Positions 44,001 to 53,504 of a stretch of 64,000 bases of DNA are shown here, piece after piece. The stretch spans positions 558,001 to 622,000 of the forward strand of contig OY723323.1 of NCBI GenBank assembly GCA_963210315.1. Reading direction: 5' to 3'. Under the pieces are notes generated by a model, which was not told where the DNA came from, did no database searches, and saw only the letters and a program-made list of their open reading frames with translations. The DNA comes from Rhynchopus euleeides (taxonomy: Eukaryota; Euglenozoa; Diplonemea; Diplonemida; Diplonemidae). Both the position numbers and the translations under genes were made by a program. Position 1 is the first letter of the stretch; every line of letters starts with the position of its first letter.

Positions 44001-46518
44001 CCATCACAGGGGCCTTCCTCACAGAGTACGGGCTGGTGCTGTCTGTGGCGCTGCCGGAGGAGGACGGGGAGCTGCCGACGGTGCTCCTCGGGGGTGGTGT
44101 GGTGGGTGTGGGGGCGGCGACTGCAGCCGTGTCGCCCGCAGGGTTCATGGCGGCGTGGCAGGGCGACAGCGCATTCACCAACACCGCGCTGGGCGTGCTG
44201 CTGCCGGTGCTGTTCGACGACCTGGCGTGGCTGCAGCTGGAGAGTGCGTCTGTCGATGTGTCCTTCGACGGGACGGTGTCGCTGCGTGGGGCGGGGCGGC
44301 TGTACGGGCTGGACGCCAGCGTCGCGCTGTCTGTGTCGCACACCGCCGAGATGTCTGCCAACGGCACGCACACTCCCCGCTTCGGGCTGGCGGTGCAAGT
44401 GGCGACGCCTGCCGGGACAGACGAGTTTCTGGCTGAGCGCTTCCCTGCAGGCACCCTGCGCGACCTGCTGCTGCACGTCGCCCCTGCGTCTGCCGAGCTG
44501 ACCATCGCAGGGCCCGGCGGGTTCGAGCTGGACGGGGAGCGCCTGCAGGGCGGGCTGGCGGTGGCCGCCTTTGTGGGGCCAACAGCAGGCTGCTGCAGTC
44601 TGCCAAGGTGCTTGCCCCTTCGGTGCTGGCGGAGCAGATCGAGGAAGCCGAGGCGGCAGGGGACGCGGGCCGCATCGCCAACGTGACGGGGCGTGGGCTG
44701 AAGCTGGTGGCGGCGGTGCGCTCCACCACCGATATCGGCCTCTACGCGGTGCTGGCAGGCGAGCTGCGGCTGCCCGGCGGCGCTGCGGTGGTGCTGCGCG
44801 AGCTGGCCCTGGCCTTCGAGCTGCGGGCGGGGCTGGCGGTGCCTGCTATCGGTGTGCGCGCTGCGGTCGAGGTGACGCTGCACGGAGACACGCTGGTTCA
44901 GGCGAGCGGGTTCGTGGGGCTGTCGGAGGCAGGGCTGGAGGTGGAGCTGCCTGCGGTGTCGGTGTCTGTGGCGGGGCGGCGCAGCCCGGGGCTGCTGTGG
45001 GCGGACCCTCTGGGTGTGCGGGGCGTGCAGGCCGTGCTGCCCCTGCAGGTGCGGCTTGCTGTGGACCGTGCCCTGGCGGTGCGTGCCTTTGCCCTGGTCG
45101 GGGACTTCCAGCTGGGCGGGGCGACGGGGTCGCTGCAGATCGGTGTGGACGTGGGGGACTTTGGGAAGGCGGCCATGCGTGCGGAGCTGGACAGCGTGTA
45201 CCTCAGGACCGTGGTGTCGGAGGTTGCGTGCCCCACACAGCCTGCCGGGGCCTGCCTCGGGCGCATCGGCAGGGCCGCCGCGGACATCAGGCTGCAGCGC
45301 TTCGTCGGGTGGCTCAACCCCAACCTGCACAACGCCACCTCCATCACCGCCGCATCGCTGCTGTCCAACAAGACGGTGACAGTGTCTGTGCCGGCAGGCA
45401 TCAACCTCGAGGCGGAGGAGCTGTCGCTGTGGTCCGCCATCCGGGTGCACCAGGCACGCCTGCACGTGTCTGCGGCAGGCGGGCTGCAGGCTGTGCTGCG
45501 TGCCGCGCCTGCCAGCTGGGGCCCGCTGCACATCACAGGTGCCGACGGGGCGTCGGGCCCGGAGGTGGCGCTGGCGCTGACCCCTGCGGAGCAGAGCCTC
45601 GTGGTGGACGGGCGTGCCACGGTCCTGGGGCAGACCGTTGCGGTGGCCCTGTCGGTGGAGGACGGTGCGGTGACGGGGCAGTTCGAGTACAACGTGGGCG
45701 GGCTTGCCGCCAACGTGTCGCTGGCGGGCACCACAGACGCACAGGGCGGCATGGCGGGTGTGCTGCAGGGTCGCGTTGAGGTGCAGGTCCTAGACAACGC
45801 CGTCGACTCGCTGACGCAGGCAATCCTGAAGCTGGAGGACAAGGCTGCCGGCACCCTCGCAGCCGCACAGGCAGCCCTCGCCAAGGCCGTTACGGAGCTG
45901 GAGGAGGCGCAGGCACACCTCGAGAGCGTGCGCGCCTGGGCCACCGACAAGCTGGCCGCTGCGCAGCAGGGGCTCGACAAGGCACAGGCAGCCGCTGACA
46001 GCAAGCGCGCCGACTGCGCAGCCCTGCAGCCCGACTGCGACGCGAAGAAGTTCGGGGCCTGCCTCCGCGTCACCCTGTGCAAGAACGACCTGCGCAACCT
46101 CGAGACTGCCGTCAAGGCGGCGCAGCTCCTGCTGGACGGCGCCCAGTCCGCTGTCGATGCCGCCATCGACGTGGCTGTCAAGGCACTCGATACCGTGCAG
46201 GCAGGGTTCGAGAAGGCACACGGCGTCGTGGACGCTGCACAGGTGGACTCCGACGGCTTCCAGAGGCTGACGCAGCTTGTCGGCGGCGCCCTCACGGGCC
46301 TGGTCAACGTGCACTACGTGGCCTTCCGCGCGCCCCTGGGCGCAGCGCCAGGGGATGCGATGTTCCGCATGGAGATGACCCTCGCAAACACCCTCGTGAC
46401 GGCAGAGTTCGAGGGCGACCTGACGCTGCCTCAGATCCACAAGGGCCTGCGTGCGGAGGTGCGCAAGCATGTCGGGATCCTGCTGGGTGTTGCCCATATC
46501 CTGGACCTGCTCATCTGA
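41096..46518 (+). CDS. Very large secreted-type repeat protein, one apparent frameshift
   Basis: About 1,807 aa if one base is missing in the G run at 44575-44578; otherwise the frame ends at 44686 and the rest is a separate frame from 44578. Continuity of composition across the shift and the exact one-base fit argue for one gene with an indel or assembly error. The first ATG of the mature-looking protein is 41096, where MRAIAAVALCAMVGGAHTA is a typical signal peptide. Residues 20-1550 are strand-rich, with a recurring pattern of roughly 130-170 residues (W.G.V.A...LFG..., then paired Cys near CGPWNAGD and CGWNASLG) and many N-x-S/T sites. About 1560-1725 is an Ala/Leu coiled coil with a Cys cluster. 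There is no clear C-terminal membrane anchor. I do not recognise the family; a surface or secreted structural role is inference. Confidence 0.75.
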
Positions 46519-49121
46519 GGGTCATCTCGTCGCCCCCATCACAAAGCCCTTCCTTAGTCCCCTCTGGTGTATGGTTGTATCGCATATTCCTATTGCTGTT
46601 TCAACACGATTCGTGCGGCAACGTTCGGTCCCTCCATGCATACAATGCATACTCGCAAAGGCACCGTTTGGAGAAATGAAGGAGAAGAACGACATCAACA
46701 CAACACGAACTGCCGTTGTTTATCCATTCTTTTGTGATTCACCCGGTTGCAATTGTTTGTTCATTTTGCAATTGTCACGAACCCCCTCCCCCCCTCTCCC
46801 CCACGCATCAACCCACCCACCTACCTACCTACCCACCTACGTCCCCACCTCCCACCATCTTTGTCCTCTCCAGAGACATCACACGTTTAGCAGAGCGGTC
46901 TGTTTTCGGGTTTGGCGCACAAACAACGCCTTATCTTTTTGACTGTGTGTGTGGGTGGGTGGCCACCCACGACCCTTGCATGCGGGCACTGCTCATCTAT
47001 TCGTCTCCACAGCCTCGCATTGCGTAGGGCAGGGTTTTTTTAGCCGACCCTGACCACAGTGGCTTCTCTGCGCTGCGTGTGGGTGTGCTGGAGGGTGAAG
47101 GGGGGAGTGAGGAGAGAGAGGGGATATTTGCCTTGTCTTCAGTTTTGGCTTTCTGTTCATTCCTTCCCCAACTTACGAGCGGCGTGGGGTAGCGAAAGCC
47201 GCGAGGTCACGAAGATTATTGTACAACTGAAACTTTAGGGTTGGAGCTGGCCCGTCAGCAGTTCGCTGGACAGGGATGTGTTTCCACCCCATGAAGTGAA
47301 AGGAGTACTGTAAGAAGTATTCTTCTTTCAGAACAGCCCGTTTCTGGGTTTGCTTTGCTTTGCTTTGTTTTCGCACTGAAATAAGAGAGAGCCCGGTATC
47401 CTGCGCACAGTGCTGCATTGGCAGGCATCCCAATTGTGTTGCTGTTGTTTCCTTAAGCCGGTGCACTGTGGGGCGCCCCGCCCCAGCCTTTGGCCCAAAG
47501 CTGATGATGATCATGATGCGTTGCTTTTGTTTTTGTTCTTGCAGACACCCGTCCATTTTCCCACCCCCCTTTCGCCCTCTTCACATTTCCCACCTTACAT
47601 CCCATCAATCTGGGTCTTCATCGCATGCAAAGACGTCTGTCCGAGGCACGGTGCGCACAGCACGGTGCCTCAGGCCTCGTTACTTTGCAATCTCATGACT
47701 CGAACATCACGCACACAGGCAACCGCACCGTGCTCACGGAAAGCGTGAACAACCTTGCCTGTCACAGCGAAAGGAAAGAGTCGGTGGTAGCGCGCAACGC
47801 GAGCATGTGTGCTTTGATACAGCAGCACATGATCACCTGTGTAGGTCAACACAGGAGCGACAAGCCACTGCCGTTCGTGCGTACAAACGAAACCCGGGCT
47901 CTTCCCCCACCCCCCCCTTCTCCACACACACGCACACGCATCTGCTTCGCCTCCTCGGGAGTGTGGGCTGGCCTTCGTGGTTTCTGCGTGTCCACAGCGA
48001 TCCCTTCAGGATTGTTGTCCGTGCAGACACCGCGCCCAGGCTCCTTTCTTTGCCCATTCCTTCCAGGATGCAGCATCCGATCACTCTGTTGTGAGGAAGG
48101 ATGTCCGTGTCTGTGTAGTCGCTCCGTGCAGGGTCCTCCCTGCCTCGAATCCGAACCACACCAACCCTCCCCCCTCCCCAACAGACTGACAGATCTGCTG
48201 CATTAGTTGTTGAAATGCACACATCACATCACACGAGAGTGGAACCGAATGTAGGCCCAGCCCAGCAGTCCGCACCGATCACACTGCAATAAATATTGTC
48301 GATAAATCACGATCAGGGGAGGGGAGGGAGGAGGGTGTTTCTATAACCTGCTTTGGGCTTCCCCTTGGCGTGCATGCCAGGGCAGTGCGTTGGGGTCGAT
48401 GGGGGGATGGGTTCGCTTCGAGACTGCAGAGGATTGAGTTTCATCGCAGTTTTCAGTGCCGGGGCTGGCAGAGTTTCGGCACGTGGGGTGAATACGACCC
48501 CCGAATTGGGTTCAACAGCACTGCCCGGGTTTTGGTCCAAAGGAATCGGGAGCGGCATTGCCCCCTCCCTCTGTCGGACACACCACTCTGACTTTAACGA
48601 ACATGATGCCATAGTCGCTGTGGTGCCTACGGGACGGACAGTAGTACTGGTGCGTGAGTGGCCTTGATTCTGGTTCCATTATCCCCTTCCTTCCTTCCTT
48701 CCTTCCTTCCCCCATCCCATCCCCACCCATTCTTCTTTGGCTTCTGGTTGTCCTTACTTGTCCTCTTGTCTGCATCCGCCAACTCCCCCCCTCCCCCTCC
48801 CCTTTACCCGCAGAGGGCCCCCCTCTGAAGAGCCCACCAGCAGCCAGCCCCGCCTCACAGAATTGCAGGCTGGGGCTGGAGGGTGTGGGGGCTGATGTCG
48901 AGGTGTGCATGGCAGTCCCCCCGCTCTCCCTGCCCCGCTCCCCGACACCCCCACCTCTCCCGCTGTTGTTTGGCGTCCGGATGCTCTCTGGCACACAAGC
49001 CTTCAGGGCGCTACCCGCAGTACAATGGCACAAACCCACACCACCACACCCTGCAGTACAAACACATTAGGAACCATCCCTACCCTGCCCAACGCAACGC
49101 AACAGAGGGTATTCGTACACA
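46519..49121. other. Intergenic, no gene seen
   Basis: Contains GGGTTTGGCGCACAAACAACGCCTT-type motif (from 46914), a CCTA run (46822-46838), a segment at 47171-47320 resembling family B interiors (GCGAGGTCACGAAG ... GGAGTACTG), the GTCACAGCGAAAG motif at 47761, and a TTCC tetranucleotide run at 48689-48710. No frame with a domain. Confidence 0.5.
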
Positions 49122-50939
49122 ATGGGGTGGTTCGAAAGCATCATCTCGATGGACGGGCAGCTGCAGGGCAAGGCGCGCAGCAACAGGCGGCTGCTGTTTG
49201 TCATGAGTGCTGTGCTGACGGTTGTTCAGACCGTAACCTTCTTCGTGTCGGGGAAGTGGCCGTTCATGTGGGTGGGCTACACGTTTCTGATGATACCACA
49301 GGTTGTCACGGTCCTGATGTGTCTGTGTCGTGCGGACATCACTCACACCATTGTGCGTTTCTACATTTTGGGCATGGGTGCTGGCATCATCGTGACGGAC
49401 TACAACACACGCACCATCGGCGCCACACCCCTGTGGCCTACTTTTGTGCTGCTTGCAGACTTGGCGCTGATGATTGGTCTCGGAAGGCGCTTTGTCACAG
49501 GGCTGATTGCAGCCACGGCTTTGTGGGTTATCCTGACCAGCACAGAGATGCTGCTGCGCTTCGGGCTGTTCGACCTGCCCGGTTCGGCACCCTACTGGTA
49601 CCGAAGGGACCGTCTGGCGACCACCCTCAACTGTGCATACCCCCCATGCCAGTCTCCCCCGAGCGCAGCCTGGCATGAGGCGGAGGTGTCGCTGGTTGTT
49701 CTGCTGTTCGACTTTCTTGCCACACGCGGGTTCGCAGAGTCTGCTGAGAAGGAGAAGGCGGCTATGGCACGCACCATTGAGACTGTGGAGGCGATTGCAC
49801 AGCTGCTGGCGGGGTACGACGTCGACACCGTGGCGGGGATGCTGCAGGAGGCGGAGGCGGAGGGGCGGCTGCCTGTGGCGATGCATGGGGCGCTTCGGAT
49901 GCTGGAGCAGAACCTGCGTGCATATCGGCCGTACCTCCCGAAGTCCTGCCTGCCTGTGCATAACCTCGAATACTCTGTCGACTGTAGTTCTGTCTCCTCC
50001 TCAGTGTCTCATTCCACCGTGCCGTCTAGAAGCGCGAGTGACCAAGCAACCGACGGGACCCTCGCTGTGCTGCCGAAGGTGTTGGGTGCCTTGAAGACCA
50101 CGCGTGATGCGGTGCTTGTGGTGAACACATCTGACACACTGGCGTGCCTGGCCCAGTCCCCCGGCACCTTCACGTCATTCTTCGAAATGCTCATGGACAC
50201 GACGATGTCGGCAGTGGAGTCACGCTGTGGTCTAGTCGATGTGTTTGTTGGCGACCGCATTCTGGCCTCCTTCAACACATCACGGCCGTGCATTACGCAC
50301 GCGACTGCAGCTGCAGGTGCAGCACAGCACATCGTGCGTGAGGTGCGCAGCAAGGCCGACGGGTGCGGCAGCGCATCGAGCTACTCATTGCGCGTCGACA
50401 TCGGGGTGGCGTCGGGGCATATGCATTGCGGGGACACGGGGTGTGCGGACATGCGGCGTTTCAGCCTGCTTGGCGTGCTGCCTGTTCTGGCGTGTGGCAT
50501 GGAGCGTGCTGCGCGTGCCTTCGGGCTGGACGTGGTGTGCAACACGGCACTCCGCAAGGACACAGAACACCAATATGAGCTGCTGCTTGTGCCGCGGCTG
50601 GTGTGCCTGGTGAAGGCACGCGATGACGGCAAGCGCTTGCGCAGGATGACGATTGATGCGCAGGACACAGGCACGGAGGACAGTCGTGATGCCAGAACAT
50701 GCAAAGTGTACGAGCTGGTCTGTCCCGATAAGGATGGTGCCCCCTCACCTGAAGGCGAGTGGATGTACCACATCGGGAAGGCTGCTGCACAATGGGATCC
50801 CTACAACGCTGCAATGCGCGCATATCTGTCTGGTGCGAGTGCACTGAAGGCAGCTGAGATGGCAGGTGAGCACCACAGAAAGGCACGCAACGCCATCGGC
50901 CTCCTGGGGGACACAGCCCCGCTTGATGTGCATGTGTAG
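49122..50939 (+). CDS. Multi-pass membrane protein with a degenerate class III cyclase domain
   Basis: 605 aa, single exon, ATG at 49122. Five or six hydrophobic helices lie between residues about 20 and 205 (for example VMSAVLTVVQTVTFFVSG, WVGYTFLMIPQVVTVLM, VSLVVLLFDFLATRGF). A helical linker follows, ending LEQNLRAYRPYLPKSCL. Residues 320-545 follow the cyclase pattern: VDVFVGDRILASFN (matching the K.IGD..L.VF strand), then HA..AA.AA, VDIGVASGHMHCGDTG, and MRRFSLLGVLPVLACGMERAA. The first metal-binding Asp of active cyclases (F.DI.GFT) aligns with Asn in VLVVNTSDT, so nucleotide cyclase activity is doubtful. The C-terminal W..YNAAMRAYLSGASALKAAE resembles a TPR-like turn. It is probably a membrane sensor or scaffold. 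Confidence 0.75.
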   Translation: MGWFESIISMDGQLQGKARSNRRLLFVMSAVLTVVQTVTFFVSGKWPFMWVGYTFLMIPQVVTVLMCLCRADITHTIVRFYILGMGAGIIVTDYNTRTIGATPLWPTFVLLADLALMIGLGRRFVTGLIAATALWVILTSTEMLLRFGLFDLPGSAPYWYRRDRLATTLNCAYPPCQSPPSAAWHEAEVSLVVLLFDFLATRGFAESAEKEKAAMARTIETVEAIAQLLAGYDVDTVAGMLQEAEAEGRLPVAMHGALRMLEQNLRAYRPYLPKSCLPVHNLEYSVDCSSVSSSVSHSTVPSRSASDQATDGTLAVLPKVLGALKTTRDAVLVVNTSDTLACLAQSPGTFTSFFEMLMDTTMSAVESRCGLVDVFVGDRILASFNTSRPCITHATAAAGAAQHIVREVRSKADGCGSASSYSLRVDIGVASGHMHCGDTGCADMRRFSLLGVLPVLACGMERAARAFGLDVVCNTALRKDTEHQYELLLVPRLVCLVKARDDGKRLRRMTIDAQDTGTEDSRDARTCKVYELVCPDKDGAPSPEGEWMYHIGKAAAQWDPYNAAMRAYLSGASALKAAEMAGEHHRKARNAIGLLGDTAPLDVHV

Positions 50940-52242
50940 GCTGCGGTATTCAAGAAGTATCCCATTCTCGGCCCATTCCCACAGGGAATAGTGCCACCCT
51001 TGTGTGGTCGCTGCAGAGTGCAGTATCAATTGCCTTAGAAGCTGACAGGACAAATGCGCACCGAGCCGTGTCAAGTGTTTGTGGCATCCATTGTGTCATG
51101 CGCTCAGTTCGTCTCTGTCAACCTGTGCTGGTGCGACATACTGTTGATTCTTGATGGTAGCTCACGTTTCCCTGAACTTTGAGGACCTTTGTACCGACCC
51201 CCTCTTTTTCACACATGCAGTGTAATTAGAAACCTGGTGGACGGCGCCCCACCCCCCGACTCATTTCCAACCACCAGGCCACTGACAGACAACTGCGACA
51301 CACCCTCCCATTGCGCATTGATCCGCCTTGTACAGCATCTCCAGTGTGCTGACTACAATAAGGACTAACATTGCAAGAAGGTGTTGGGAGGCCCCGGACT
51401 CATTTTCGCTCCCTTTTTCTGTTCCCTGTTTGCTCAGGATGCCACCCCGCGCACGGGGAAGCGCACCCCACACACTGCGCAAGGTACTTTCCCCCCGGCA
51501 AAACCCCTCCTGGGGTTGCAACACCCTGGTGTGCCTTCGTTGCCGGTGCTGAACCGCGTGTGTTTATTTTTTGGAGGGGTCCCTTTCCCTGCCTTGTGAA
51601 CAACACCCGCTTTACGATGATAAATCCACAGTGGCCGAGTCGGGGCTTTTGACCAAATTGACCAGTCGCGACCCCCCCTGGGTCCTTCACCAGTTGCAGC
51701 CCATTTTGTCCTGTGCCCCTGGTCATGACCAGGTCACTGACCAGGCCCTTGTTGACCAGGGACAGAACTGGTCAAAACCCTGACTCGGCCGCCGTGCCGT
51801 ACACATCAATGGGAGTAGGGGTTGCGGTAATGAAGTTCCCGCTTGCCCCCTCCCATCGTATCCCCTTTGTGAGGGCAGCCTCTCTGCATTCTGCATCGCT
51901 GGGCAAAGCGCCCTCACACATCTCTCTCAACCCTCCACCCCCCCCCCCTTTTTGAGTGCCTTTTGCTTTCACTCTCCGACAATCAAAAGGAAACCCCCCC
52001 CCCCACCTTTGAGTGCAAATGCCTTCCGGCAACACTGCAACACGCCCCCCACTTGGTGGTCGTCACACCCCACACATGGCAAGCGCCACACAACCACCAC
52101 CAACCCCCTCCCTCCCCCCCCTCTACCCCTTTATTGAAGCAAAGGTCAGAACCAAGTCTCAAAGCCCCGCACAGCAGCCCAGGCCAGGTTTTGGCAAGAC
52201 AGAAGGGAAAGCGGAATCCTCTGAGACGGGGTAGTGAGAGGC
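50940..52242. other. Intergenic
   Basis: No gene seen apart from the fold-back at 51633. The stretch 51925-52140 is C-rich and may serve as the upstream pyrimidine region of the next gene. Confidence 0.5.
51633..51790. repeat. 158-bp fold-back repeat
   Basis: GGCCGAGTCGGGGCTTTTGA at the left pairs with the right arm (complement GGCCGAGTCAGGGTTTTGAC). GACCAGG / CCTGGTC units repeat inside. No target duplication was identified. Confidence 0.7.
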
Positions 52243-52884
52243 ATGCCCCGCAACCCTGACCGCGAATATGCGATGTCAATCTATGGGTCGTTTGGCCTTG
52301 AGGAGGTGTACACCAAAGGCGGTTCCCTGAAGCAGACAATAAAGGGTGAACGGGCTCTCGCAGGCACACCCGGCATGCCACGTGGGCTGTGTGGGTCGGT
52401 GGGGCGTCGCAAGAGGCATAACTCGCCTGCAGGGTGCCTGCGCAACCCCAGTGGGAGAAGCTGCTGTGTCGATGCCACCGTCGAAGCGTTGACGGATCAT
52501 CTGCACCGCGGAGGCAACATCTTCTCCGCAGACTTCGACAGTAGGTTCAAGCAGGGCCGCCGGGCTGTCAGGTCGCAGGCTGCAGCATCTGCCCCGGAGG
52601 ACTTCTATATGACGCCACACCACAGGAGCCGCGACGCAGATGACCCGGGTTACACACTCCCCCGCGGCGCGGCGCCCCTGCGCCAAAGCGGAATGTCCCC
52701 GCGGCACTCCCGCCGCATTGGCAGGTCGCAGGGGGGCGGGCAGAGCAAATCCCCCTCTGGGGGCACGGCCTTTTCCTTCTCGACGATCAACCGGTTTGCC
52801 CATCAGACAGGTTATGCCAGCAGAGGGTATCGAGAGCGTGCCGGGCAGATGGCGTCGCTTTACAGCCCGTCAGGGAGTCGGTGA
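52243..52884 (+). CDS. Small basic hypothetical protein
   Basis: 213 aa from the ATG at 52243. Arg/Ser/Gly-rich and basic, with few hydrophobic segments and no signal peptide. It has a short ordered start (MPRNPDREYAMSIYGSFGLEEVY), a middle with DATVEALTDHLHRGGNIFSADFDSRF, and an aromatic/Arg C-terminus (FSTINRFAHQTGYASRGYRERAG). The composition and irregular repeats recall small axonemal or microtubule-associated proteins, but I cannot assign a family. It sits on the same strand as its neighbours, after a C-rich upstream stretch. It could be the last exon of a larger gene. Support is the non-repetitive, balanced sequence. Confidence 0.5.
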   Translation: MPRNPDREYAMSIYGSFGLEEVYTKGGSLKQTIKGERALAGTPGMPRGLCGSVGRRKRHNSPAGCLRNPSGRSCCVDATVEALTDHLHRGGNIFSADFDSRFKQGRRAVRSQAAASAPEDFYMTPHHRSRDADDPGYTLPRGAAPLRQSGMSPRHSRRIGRSQGGGQSKSPSGGTAFSFSTINRFAHQTGYASRGYRERAGQMASLYSPSGSR

Positions 52885-53456
52885 GGTGAAGGGCGAGAGG
52901 AGGTACAATTGGGGTGTTGTGGCAGGGTACGCAAAGCAAACACAACGGAGAAGGTTGGGGTGTTGGTCGGTGGGCCCTGCGCGGCATCGTTTGCCCCGCG
53001 CCCCCATCCCGACGATGCAGCGGAAGGGTCCATGTCTGGGCGAGTGTAGTGTCTCCAAACGAGGGCTCACTAGCTAACGCTAGTTTGTCGCTGGAATCGG
53101 AAAACCTAAAGTTATGGTAGAGTAGAGATGGGGTGAATAGCCCAAGGGGAGAGGGGAGAGGAGTTGGTGGTCCCCACCCCCCCTCAGTGTATTTTGTAAT
53201 GTATGTGCCTAGGCAGAGAAGGTGAGGAGGAGGAGGAGGAGGAGGAGGGGGGGAGGGGATGCGTCGTTCTTATTTCTGTATTGTACACAACAAGGCGAGG
53301 ATGTTCCCCCCACACCCCACACCCCCACTTCGGGTCCTCTCCCCCCCCCCCCCCCCTTTTTCAGATTTCTTTGCAGCGTTTTGGATTCGATGCTGCGGGT
53401 TTGCTGCCCCGCCCACTCCCTCTCCCCCGCACCCCACCCCACCCCACCCCACCTGC
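52885..53456. other. Intergenic
   Basis: An AGG trinucleotide run (53224-53248), C runs and a CCCCAC run just before the transposon nest. No gene seen. Confidence 0.6.
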
Positions 53457-53504
53457 TACACGGTGGGATCTTGTAAATTTTACATGTATAACTACAAGTA
53501 TATA

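Noticed and set aside
42356-44476. Long - strand frame (706 codons), and others at 40711-41949, 43927-45531 and 44898-46307
   Set aside because: They are antisense shadows of the GC-rich large secreted-protein gene: compositionally odd (His/Arg/Pro-rich) and without domains.
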